Source: Streptomyces tauricus
GTDB taxonomy: Bacteria; Actinomycetota; Actinomycetes; Streptomycetales; Streptomycetaceae
Length of the DNA: 64,000 nt
Reading direction: 5' to 3'
Assembly (NCBI RefSeq): GCF_014650955.1
Contig: NZ_BMVY01000008.1
Span: 1 to 64,000, forward strand
The notes beneath the pieces were generated by a model. The model made no database searches. It had not been told where the DNA came from and saw nothing but the letters and a program-made list of their open reading frames with translations. Positions within the stretch are counted from its first letter, which is position 1, and every line of letters starts with the position of its first letter. The translations under genes were made by a program, and so were the position numbers. This document shows, piece after piece, positions 56,186 to 62,751 of the stretch.

Positions 56186-56943
56186 GCGCTGACGGGCTCG
56201 GGCGTCTCCTTCGGCGGGACGTGCTCGGCCTCGACGGTGAACGTGGTGTCGGAGCGTACGAGCCGGTACGCCCACTTGTGGCCGCTGGTGTCGACCTGGT
56301 GCTGGAAGTCCTCAAGGGCTTCGGCCAGTTCGAAGCGGTCGCCGAGCCAGCGGTGCCAGCTGCCGCGGCGGTGGGTCTGGATCGTCCACGCGGTGTTCAG
56401 CGGGTACGGCGGAGCAGGTGCGACAGCGTCGGCCTGCTCGCGAAGGTGCGTCGCCATGTCGCGGACAGCTGTGCCTTGGAGGACGGTCTCGTGGTCGAGG
56501 TGGCCGAACTCGGCGCGCTCCTCGGCGTCGAGACGATCCTGCCGGGCCTCAATCTTGTCGGCGGCCTCGCGTAGCACCTCGGCGCGGTGCTTGGCGTCCA
56601 GCTGCTCGCGGATGGCTCGGGCCTTGGCCTCCAGCGGGGCCAGGAGCTGCGCGGCGCGCCGGTCGGTCATGGGGTCGGGCACAGCGTCGGGCGCGCCGAG
56701 GCGTCGGACCTCCGTGCCCGCGCGCTCGTTGGCGCGCACCGCGGCCTCGAAGCGCTCCAGGGCGTCGGTGAAGCCGGGGAGGATCACGAAGTGCTTCAGT
56801 GCGGCTCGGGTGTTGTCCAGCTCGGACACGGTCGTCTTCTCCTCGGCGCGGGCGGTCAAGAAGTCGCGGAACTCGGCGACCACTTGGGCGTCGTCCGGGG
56901 TCATCTGGTGGTGCGGGTTGTTGCCGCAGGGAGGGCCGGACAT
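56176..56943 (-). CDS. Early hypothetical coiled-coil protein
   Basis: About 255 residues from ATG 56943 (AGGAG six nt upstream). Long helical regions: DDAQVVAEFRDFLTARAEEK, LLAPLEAKARAIREQLDAKH, EVLREAADKIEARQDRLDAE; C-terminal domain WTIQTHRRGSWHRWLGDRFE then SGHKWAYRLVRSDTTFTVEA. No family recognised. A 12-bp GC hairpin follows it at 56,975 on the upstream side. Confidence 0.62.
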   Translation of the reverse strand: MSGPPCGNNPHHQMTPDDAQVVAEFRDFLTARAEEKTTVSELDNTRAALKHFVILPGFTDALERFEAAVRANERAGTEVRRLGAPDAVPDPMTDRRAAQLLAPLEAKARAIREQLDAKHRAEVLREAADKIEARQDRLDAEERAEFGHLDHETVLQGTAVRDMATHLREQADAVAPAPPYPLNTAWTIQTHRRGSWHRWLGDRFELAEALEDFQHQVDTSGHKWAYRLVRSDTTFTVEAEHVPPKETPEPVSAPS

Positions 56944-56974
56944 CAAGGGCTCCTGGGTGGTGGGAGGGTTGGGG

Positions 56975-57005
56975 CCGGCCGCCCGCGCTGCCTGCGGGCG
57001 GCCGG
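56975..57005 (-). terminator. Hairpin between exonuclease-like and coiled-coil genes
   Basis: Perfect 12-bp stem CCGGCCGCCCGC / GCGGGCGGCCGG with a 7-nt loop. No T-tract; could be a 3'-end stabiliser. Confidence 0.5.
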
Positions 57006-57012
57006 ACCGCGG

Positions 57013-58602
57013 TCAGACGTGGCGGAAGGTGATCTCGGCGAGCTCTTCGCGGGCCTCGGCGATGGTCTTGCGCCCGTTCGCCAGGTCGCCGATGAGGCCG
57101 ACGGCCTGGTATTCGCCTTCGTCGGTCGCGTCGGTGAGGCGTCCGGCGATCTCGGAGATCAGCTCGAAGACGTCGCCGTCCGCGTCGCCTGTCTCCTCGA
57201 CCTCCTCCTCCTCGTCCTGGTCGTCGAGGGCGTCCGGGCCCGGGCAGGCGTCCGCCGGGTGCGACTGCCGAGTGCTCTTGTCCGCACGGTGCTGGGCGCA
57301 CTCGGGGACGGACTGGGAGACGAGGCCGCACGGGGCCTTCGTGCAGGGGCAGGCGTCCTCGATCTCGTGGCCGACCCAGGCGCGGCCGTAATGGTGATCG
57401 CTGACGATGGCGGGCTGTTGCGGCGTGCCCGCGGTTGTCGAGGTGGCGAGGCGTTGCACAGCGGCGATCAGGCCCTCGATCTCGTCGACCGGGACGTGCA
57501 CGGGCTCGGAGCTGGTGCAGAAGCTGACCGCCGGTTCCCCGCCTGCCGGTTCCTGGGGGATGCCGATGTGGAGGTAGTCGCCCTCGGCGTCTTCGAAGCG
57601 GTATGCCGTGATGTCGCTCGTCATGACGGGGCGTGACGGGATGTCGAAGGCGTTGCAGAGCGCGATGATGTCGGCTCCAACGGTCCTGGCCCACGGGCCG
57701 CGGTCGGAGTCGTCGAGTACGTCCTGAAAGCCGATGGCGTGCGCGGCGAGGCGGCGGGCGATCTCTCGGGCTCGCTCGGCCGCGGCGCGTACGTCGGCGA
57801 CGTCCTCGACGACGCCTCGGATCGGCCCGAGGCCAGCCCGCCCCGTGGCCGCCTCGTGCATCTCGGCGATCGTGCGACAGGCGCTGAGGTGGTCCTCCTT
57901 GTATCGCTCGGCGTCGTGCGCGAGTTCGGCGTTGCTGCGGCGTGCGTCCTCCAGCTCGACGGCGGTCGAGGTGTACAGCCCGAGAGCGTGCTGCGCGCGG
58001 CCTTCCCACGACAGCGGGAACTTTTCCCGCGTCATGACGGCGTCGTACACGTCGCGCGCCCACCTGGCGTCGCCGAGCGCGGTGTGCGCGACGTCGTCAG
58101 CCGGCGGCTCGACGCCCACGGCCCGGGACAGGATGCGCGACGACCACGGGAGCGGGCCCGCAGCCTGGGCGCCGATCTTCGCGGCGGCGAGCAGGACGAT
58201 GTCGTACGGCCGGTAGTGCCACTGGGCGCTGCCGGGACCGAGGAGCTTGCGGAGGAACCGCTCGTCGAAGCCGGGATTGCTGCCGACGAGGACGGCGCCG
58301 CATAGAACCTGCGCGATGGCGGTGACAGCCTCGGCCCGGCTCATCAAGACAGGCGGGACGGAACCGGTGAACGCGGCCTGAGTGGTGCCGACGGGCAGCA
58401 GGCGGCGCTCCTCGAAGCGGCCGACGCGCAGGGCCTCGGGGTCCGCAGCCTCCAAGTCGACGGAGAACTGCCAGAGGTACGCGGTGTCGGTGGTCTGCTC
58501 GCCGTCCTGCTCGCGGAGGATGACGCCGACTTCCCAGGCTTCGCCGATCTCGGCGGACAGGTGGGTGGTCTCGCAGTCGATGAAGGCGATGGGCAGGGTC
58601 AT
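57013..58602 (-). CDS. DEDD (DnaQ-like) 3'-5' exonuclease with long C-terminal extension
   Basis: 529 residues from ATG 58602. Exonuclease motifs: I in IAFIDCETTHLSAEIGEAWE (D, E), II in GSNPGFDERFLRKLL, III in HTALGDARWARDVYD (H, D). The nuclease domain covers ~1-185. It is followed by ~340 residues not usual for the family: helical segments (AELAHDAERYKEDHLSACRT), a beta part (ITAYRFEDAEGDYLHIGI), a Cys/His cluster (EDACPCTKAPCGLVSQSVPE) and an acidic stretch (DDQDEEEEVEETGDADGD). Likely acts in phage DNA repair or nucleotide scavenging. Two palindrome copies (57,617 and 58,028) lie within it. Confidence 0.8.
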   Translation of the reverse strand: MTLPIAFIDCETTHLSAEIGEAWEVGVILREQDGEQTTDTAYLWQFSVDLEAADPEALRVGRFEERRLLPVGTTQAAFTGSVPPVLMSRAEAVTAIAQVLCGAVLVGSNPGFDERFLRKLLGPGSAQWHYRPYDIVLLAAAKIGAQAAGPLPWSSRILSRAVGVEPPADDVAHTALGDARWARDVYDAVMTREKFPLSWEGRAQHALGLYTSTAVELEDARRSNAELAHDAERYKEDHLSACRTIAEMHEAATGRAGLGPIRGVVEDVADVRAAAERAREIARRLAAHAIGFQDVLDDSDRGPWARTVGADIIALCNAFDIPSRPVMTSDITAYRFEDAEGDYLHIGIPQEPAGGEPAVSFCTSSEPVHVPVDEIEGLIAAVQRLATSTTAGTPQQPAIVSDHHYGRAWVGHEIEDACPCTKAPCGLVSQSVPECAQHRADKSTRQSHPADACPGPDALDDQDEEEEVEETGDADGDVFELISEIAGRLTDATDEGEYQAVGLIGDLANGRKTIAEAREELAEITFRHV

Positions 58603-58642
58603 GAGGTGCTGCTCCTGGTGGTGGAGTGGGATGGTGACCGGG

Positions 58643-58669
58643 GCCGCCCCCGCCTCGAACGGGGGCGGC
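58643..58669 (-). terminator. Hairpin upstream of exonuclease-like gene
   Basis: 10-bp perfect stem GCCGCCCCCG / CGGGGGCGGC with a 7-nt loop, in the 79-nt gap before the 529-residue gene. Confidence 0.48.
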
Positions 58670-58681
58670 TGGCGGGGTGGG

Positions 58682-59056
58682 CTACTTGCTCCAGCCGAGG
58701 AGGCGGAGCTCCGCGCCTTCGCCTTCCATCTCCCGCTTCGAGAAACGCTCTTCGGGCGCCCAGAGGAGGCGGAGGAGCATGTCACCGTGCGAAGACGGGG
58801 CGGTCTGGTACTCGCCGTAGAGGAAGCCCTCGTCGTCGAGCCAGATTGCGTTGTGCTCGTCGGTCGGCCTCTCGGCGGGCGGGGCAACGCCGGCGGCGAT
58901 CGCGGCGGCCAGCCAGGCGGTGGCCTCGTTGAGGAAGAGCTGTTGCTCGTCCGCCGCGAGGCTGCTCCAGTGGGCGGTGGAGCCGTAGGCCGCGTGGCCG
59001 ATCTGCTGGCGCGCCTTGGCCAGGGCGAGGGCGCGCGGGTCGGTGGGCTGCGTCAT
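58682..59056 (-). CDS. Early hypothetical protein
   Basis: 124 residues from ATG 59056. Helical N-terminal half (LALAKARQQIGHAAYGSTAH; LNEATAWLAAAIAAGVAPPA), then LDDEGFLYGEYQTAPSSHGD. Resembles small phage proteins with a WSSL..DEQ..F..EA motif. Unknown role. ATGA coupling. Confidence 0.6.
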   Translation of the reverse strand: MTQPTDPRALALAKARQQIGHAAYGSTAHWSSLAADEQQLFLNEATAWLAAAIAAGVAPPAERPTDEHNAIWLDDEGFLYGEYQTAPSSHGDMLLRLLWAPEERFSKREMEGEGAELRLLGWSK

Positions 59057-59667
59057 CGCTGCGCCTCCGGCCCCGTCATGACGGCCGTCAGCGACCCGTC
59101 AGGACGGCTCAGGTCGTCGAGCGCCAGGAGCCGCACGAGGTTGTGGATCCGCTCGTACTTCTCGACCGTCCCGTGCCCATCCCACTGCGCCCGAGGATCG
59201 GTCACGTCGACCACCGTCACGTGCCGGAACAGATCGGCGTCGCGCGGGTGGATGTGCCAGGACATCTGCCATCCGCCGGCCACGAGGTACAGCAGCTGCC
59301 AGCCGTCCTCGTCCACATCCGGCGAGGGCGCGATCACGGAGGACGAGGGGTGCAGCGCGGTGATCCAGGCGAGGAGCTGCGCACGTTCCCGGTACGCGCC
59401 GTCCCGCTCCTTCGTACGGTCCTCGGCCTCACGGGCCAGGCTGTCGGCGTAGCTCTTCCAGCGCTGGAGGTCGTCGGCCGCGAGGCGGCGTTCGTCGACC
59501 CGGCGGAACGCGGCAACCATGGCGTCGGCGGGGTCTACGGCCACGGCCGTCAGGCTGGCCCGGGCGGGCTCGGCGACCGTGGGCCTGCAGCGGAACAGGC
59601 GCGCGAACCAGGGACGAACCGGTTCCGGTTCCTGGTTCCTGGTGGTTCGGGTTGTTGTTGTGGACAT
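59053..59667 (-). CDS. Early hypothetical protein
   Basis: 204 residues. A helical coiled-coil-like region (WKSYADSLAREAEDRTKERD) is followed by a domain with GGWQMSWHIHPRDADLFRHV and YERIHNLVRLLALDDL. The last residues (AVMTGPEAQR) are encoded by a palindrome copy at 59,072, and a second weaker copy is at 59,095. Confidence 0.6.
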   Translation of the reverse strand: MSTTTTRTTRNQEPEPVRPWFARLFRCRPTVAEPARASLTAVAVDPADAMVAAFRRVDERRLAADDLQRWKSYADSLAREAEDRTKERDGAYRERAQLLAWITALHPSSSVIAPSPDVDEDGWQLLYLVAGGWQMSWHIHPRDADLFRHVTVVDVTDPRAQWDGHGTVEKYERIHNLVRLLALDDLSRPDGSLTAVMTGPEAQR

Positions 59668-59731
59668 GGTGTCTCCGGTGTTGGCCGGAGGCGGGTACCT
59701 GCGTGGGCTCCCTGTCCTCGGGTGGGCTGAA

Positions 59732-60295
59732 TCAGGCGCTGTTGGTGATGAAGTCGGCCATGACGCGGTTGTGACGGGCGTCAGCGAGGGCGTTGTGCTG
59801 CCCTTCGGCCTGCTTCGGGAGGTCCTTGGGGGAGAGGCCGGCGAGCTTGGCGAGGGTCACCAGGTCGTCGGTCTGCATGGGGATGCCCTCGGGGAGATTC
59901 ATCATCGGGCCCCAGAGTTGCGCGAGGGCGACGTGGTCGTATGCCGCGTAGTACGCCCAGAGTTCGACGTAGGGCAGTTCGCCGGTGGTGTGGTGGTCGG
60001 GTCCGAGGATGAAGTCCTCGACCATGCGGGCGATCTGCGCGCGGGTGCGGACGTGGGGGCTGTTGAGGTCGAGGTGGCCGGGGCCGCAGTGGCAGCGCAG
60101 GGTGCCGGGGTGCTTGTAGGTGGGGAGCGAGGACCAGACGTTGTCGACGAGCCAGGGGTTGGCCTGGAGCTTGAAGACGTCGAACTCGGCGCTGACGGCG
60201 TAGAGCTCGGCTCCGTCTTCGCGGACCATGCCGATGCTGACGAGGTCGATGGTGGTTCCGTCGTCGATGAATTCGGTGTCGTAGTAGATCTTCAT
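59732..60295 (-). CDS. DEDD-family 3'-5' exoribonuclease-like protein
   Basis: 187 residues from ATG 60295. Motif I KIYYDTEFIDDGTTIDLVSI (D, E), motif II in ELWAYYAAYDHVALAQLWG, motif III in EGQHNALADARHNRVMAD (H, D). This is the short actinobacterial/phage 3'-5' exoribonuclease type. It may degrade RNA or process DNA ends in replication. Second DEDD nuclease of the early region. Confidence 0.82.
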   Translation of the reverse strand: MKIYYDTEFIDDGTTIDLVSIGMVREDGAELYAVSAEFDVFKLQANPWLVDNVWSSLPTYKHPGTLRCHCGPGHLDLNSPHVRTRAQIARMVEDFILGPDHHTTGELPYVELWAYYAAYDHVALAQLWGPMMNLPEGIPMQTDDLVTLAKLAGLSPKDLPKQAEGQHNALADARHNRVMADFITNSA

Positions 60296-60477
60296 TCGGT
60301 GTCCTGTCGTGGTGGTGGGAGGGCGTCGAGTGCGTCGCCGATGTCGTCTGCGAGTTGGCGCCAGCGAGTGGCGAGTTCGGGTGCGGTTTTTTCGCGGGCT
60401 CCGGCGGCGACGAGGAGGGCTTCGATGAGTTCGGAGGCGTCTCGGGTGCCGCCGGAGAGTTTGAGGAGGGCGGCCAT
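60292..60477 (-). CDS. Small hypothetical protein downstream of SSB
   Basis: 61 residues from ATG 60477 (TGATG with the ssb stop). Helical: LLKLSGGTRDASELIEALLV then ATRWRQLADDIGDALDALPP. Unknown function; in-operon spacing supports it. Confidence 0.6.
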   Translation of the reverse strand: MAALLKLSGGTRDASELIEALLVAAGAREKTAPELATRWRQLADDIGDALDALPPPRQDTE

Positions 60478-60971
60478 CAGAACGGGGGCTCGGTGGGGCC
60501 GGTGGCCCACGGGTCGTCCTGGGGCGGCGGGCCCTGGCGGTACTGCTGCTGCCCCTGGGGTCGCTGCTGGTTCTGCGGGGGCCGTTGCTGGCCGCCCTGG
60601 CCGTTCTGCTGGCTGGCGGCGTCCTTGAACACCTGGGCGATGGCGAAGGCGAGGTTCGGCGCGATGGAGCGGATGAGGAGGGCCGGCCGCTCGTGCTTCT
60701 GGCCGTCCTTCTCCCAGGATTCGGTGCGGATCTCGCCGGTGACGATGACCTCCATGCCCTTGGCAAGGGTCTCGGTAGCGTTCTCGGCGAGGCGTTCCCA
60801 GACGGAGCCGCGGATGTAGAAGACGTCTCCGTCTTCCCACTGGTTCGTCTGCTTGTTGAGGCGGCGGCTGTTGAAGGCGAGGGGGATGGAGGCGACGGCT
60901 TTTCCGGCCTGGGTGAAGCGGAGTTCGGGGTCGGCGGTGAGGCGGCCGACGCCGGTCAGGGTGGGCAGCAA
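60477..60971 (-). CDS. ssb: Single-stranded DNA-binding protein
   Basis: 164 residues from TTG 60971 with GAGGAG upstream. OB-fold features: LTGVGRLTADPELRFTQAGK, VASIPLAFNSRR, then EDGDVFYIRGSVWERLAENA and AKGMEVIVTGEIRTESWEKD. A Gln/Pro/Gly-rich linker leads to an acidic tail DDPWATGPTEPPF, the partner-binding tip. Phage-encoded SSB protects replication forks and recruits enzymes. Fits the replication module. Confidence 0.95.
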   Translation of the reverse strand: MLPTLTGVGRLTADPELRFTQAGKAVASIPLAFNSRRLNKQTNQWEDGDVFYIRGSVWERLAENATETLAKGMEVIVTGEIRTESWEKDGQKHERPALLIRSIAPNLAFAIAQVFKDAASQQNGQGGQQRPPQNQQRPQGQQQYRQGPPPQDDPWATGPTEPPF

Positions 60972-60973
60972 GG

Positions 60974-61267
60974 TCAGTTCTCCTCAGTGGTGGTGGGCTT
61001 GACGGTGGAGTGGATGGCCTCCATCCACTCGCCCCAGTCCTCGCCGTCGTATCCGCGGCTGTCGGGGTCGCCGGCCAGGGGCTGGGCGAGGACCTGAGCG
61101 GCGACCTGGGCGAGCCTGGCGTGAACGTCGGCGCGGGCGATGAGTCCGGCGTGGGTCTCGTGACGGATGGGCATTCCGTGGCGCGAGACGGGGTTGCCCG
61201 CGATGTCCTCGTGCGAGGCCTGGGACAGCAGGCGTTCGGCTGCGCGGTAGTGCTCGGGGCCGTTCAT
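60974..61267 (-). CDS. Early hypothetical protein upstream of SSB
   Basis: 97 residues from ATG 61267. Contains GPEHYRAAERLLSQASHEDI, then ADVHARLAQVAAQVLAQPLA, similar to small actinophage proteins with an EHYREAERLL opening. Role unknown. ATGA coupling upstream. Confidence 0.62.
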   Translation of the reverse strand: MNGPEHYRAAERLLSQASHEDIAGNPVSRHGMPIRHETHAGLIARADVHARLAQVAAQVLAQPLAGDPDSRGYDGEDWGEWMEAIHSTVKPTTTEEN

Positions 61268-61482
61268 TGATGCGGGTCCTCCGGGAGTTGGGGCTGGATG
61301 GGGATGGTGATCTGGTCGGGGTGGACGCGGCCCGTCATGACGGGCTTGATGGGCGTCAGCGCTGGCCTGTGACGGGGTGTCGGCTTCGGGATGAGGCCGA
61401 GTTTCTGCCCGCAGATCAGGCCGTAGCCGCGGTCTCGGGAGACCTTCGTGCGGAGTGGCCGCGGGCAGTAGCGGCACTTCAT
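61264..61482 (-). CDS. Small zinc-finger-like protein
   Basis: 72 residues from ATG 61482. MKCRYCPRPLRTKVSRDRGY-GLICGQKLG has a treble-clef-like CxxC...C pattern, typical of the DUF6011-type proteins. The tail PIKPVMTGRVHPDQITIPIQ includes the palindrome-encoded PVMTG. Nucleic-acid or protein binding is possible. Confidence 0.62.
   Translation of the reverse strand: MKCRYCPRPLRTKVSRDRGYGLICGQKLGLIPKPTPRHRPALTPIKPVMTGRVHPDQITIPIQPQLPEDPHQ
61331..61344. promoter_or_regulatory. Exact palindrome, extended to 16 bp
   Basis: GCCCGTCATGACGGGC is perfect over 16 bp here. It sits near the 3' end of the small zinc-finger gene. Confidence 0.7.
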
Positions 61483-61772
61483 GGGCGCTTCTTTCGGCGG
61501 CGGGCGTCGAGGCTGGCGACTCCGATGGGGAGGGCGAGCTGCTCGATGCGGTCGGGGCAGGTAGCGATGTGCGGCATGTGGAGTCGCTCCCAGCCGCAGA
61601 GCGGGAGGTCCGCGCTGGGGCGGCGGGAGCGCCAGGCGCCGGTTCCGTCGCGCCAGCACGCTGCGTTGCCCGCGGGGTCCGGGTCGGGGTCGACCGCGAG
61701 GCGCCGTCCGGCCTCGGTGATAGTCCAGAGGATGGGGCGGCGGCAGTCGCGGCACGGGAGGGTTCGTTTCAT
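61479..61772 (-). CDS. Zinc-finger-like early protein
   Basis: 97 residues from ATG 61772. LPCRDCRRPILWTITEAGRR then PDPAGNAACWRDGTGAWRSR and LPLCGWERLHMPHIATCPD, with CxxC and further Cys/His that could form a zinc site. Common in actinophage replication modules. 4-nt overlaps both sides. Confidence 0.62.
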   Translation of the reverse strand: MKRTLPCRDCRRPILWTITEAGRRLAVDPDPDPAGNAACWRDGTGAWRSRRPSADLPLCGWERLHMPHIATCPDRIEQLALPIGVASLDARRRKKRP

Positions 61773-62056
61773 GGCGTGGTGGTGGGGGTGGGGACCGCGG
61801 TGGTGCGGGCCTGGTGGATGTCGGGGGTGATGGTGCAGGGCTGGCCGGCGGGTGCTTGGCAGATGCGCTCGGGGCACCGGGTTGACATGACCCGGTCGTA
61901 TTCGGTGTCGCGGCCTTCGTGGGTGCTCTGGCGCCGGTCCTTCGTGGCGCGCTGGTTCCTGCACAGTTCTCCGGCCGGGGCCTTGCACCAGGTGCACTTC
62001 ACGGCCATGGATGCGAAGCGGTACGGCTTGCGCTGACGCGGGATCGGGCCCGTCAT
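61769..62056 (-). CDS. Double zinc-finger early protein
   Basis: 95 residues; ATG 62056 lies in a palindrome copy. Two related fingers: VKCTWCKAPAGELCRNQRAT and CPERICQAPAGQPCTITP, both with the C..C.APAG..C pattern frequent in Streptomyces phages. Possibly binds DNA. Confidence 0.66.
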   Translation of the reverse strand: MTGPIPRQRKPYRFASMAVKCTWCKAPAGELCRNQRATKDRRQSTHEGRDTEYDRVMSTRCPERICQAPAGQPCTITPDIHQARTTAVPTPTTTP

Positions 62057-62751
62057 GACGCCTCGACCTCCGGCTCCTGGTCCTCGTCGCGGAGGGCGAG
62101 TGCGGCGGCGGCCGCGGCCTTGATGCGGTCCTGCTCGGCGTCGGGGTCGAGCAGCGGGAGGCCGGCGGCCGCGCGCTGCGTGTCCTGGAGCCGGATGGGG
62201 TGGGGGTCTTTGAGGCGGCGTTTCCCGGCGGTACAGCTGCTTCCGGCGGCGGCTCCGCAGCGTCGGCAGGCGCGGCCGCGGGGGTCGTGAGTGGTGTCGC
62301 GGCCGGTGGGCATTTTGCCGATGCCAGCGCGGGCGGCGGCTGCACGCCCTGCGTAGGGGCCGTGATCATCGCCTGGGGGCAGTGCGAGGCGCTCGGCGGT
62401 CCCCAGCGACCTTCCGATGCTGTTGGGGCCTGTGAGGCCGTTTCCAGCGGCTCGGAGGATCTCGCGGAGGGCGGCAGCGGACTCGGCGCCAGTGTGGGAC
62501 GGGTCGCCGTCGACGACGATGTTCGCGAGCTCGATGCGCTCGGCACGGCGGGCCTTGATCTCGGCGATGATCTCGGCCGGGGCGACGAAGGGCTGGCGAG
62601 AGGCGACGGCGACGACGGCCGCGCGGGCTTCGGTCGCGTCGTACGGGCCGAGGACGTCGCCCCAGACGTCGGGGGTGAACTCGTTGATCCGCTGCTGGGG
62701 GCACAGCTGGCGGACGTAGGCGCAGAGGGCCGTGGCCTCCTGGTGGTTCAT
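62053..62751 (-). CDS. Replication loader-like protein with C-terminal zinc finger
   Basis: 232 residues from ATG 62751. The N-terminal ~75 residues (EATALCAYVRQLCPQQRINE; VWGDVLGPYDATEARAAVVA; ASRQPFVAPAEIIAEIKARR) match the small helical domain found in phage helicase loaders or inhibitors. The C-terminal part holds a finger CRRCGAAAGSSCTAG like that of the downstream gene. It follows the initiator by a 4-nt overlap; probably brings the helicase to the origin. Inference by position and domain. Confidence 0.7.
   Translation of the reverse strand: MNHQEATALCAYVRQLCPQQRINEFTPDVWGDVLGPYDATEARAAVVAVASRQPFVAPAEIIAEIKARRAERIELANIVVDGDPSHTGAESAAALREILRAAGNGLTGPNSIGRSLGTAERLALPPGDDHGPYAGRAAAARAGIGKMPTGRDTTHDPRGRACRRCGAAAGSSCTAGKRRLKDPHPIRLQDTQRAAAGLPLLDPDAEQDRIKAAAAAALALRDEDQEPEVEAS

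Larger units (their letters stand above)
47043..62062. repeat. Family of about 12 dispersed palindromes, consensus CCCGTCATGACGGG
   Basis: Copies (matches of 14): 47,043 (13), 50,180 (12), 53,464 (14), 54,610 (14), 55,038 (14), 56,172 (14), 57,617 (13), 58,028 (12), 59,072 (13), 59,095 (12), 61,331 (14), 62,049 (12). The core CGTCATGACG is nearly invariant. All are in the early half of the prophage; only weak matches exist in the late region. Most are read as (P)VMTG in the minus-strand genes, and several contain a start codon. Best explained as sites for a phage-encoded dimeric DNA-binding protein. Confidence 0.75.
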
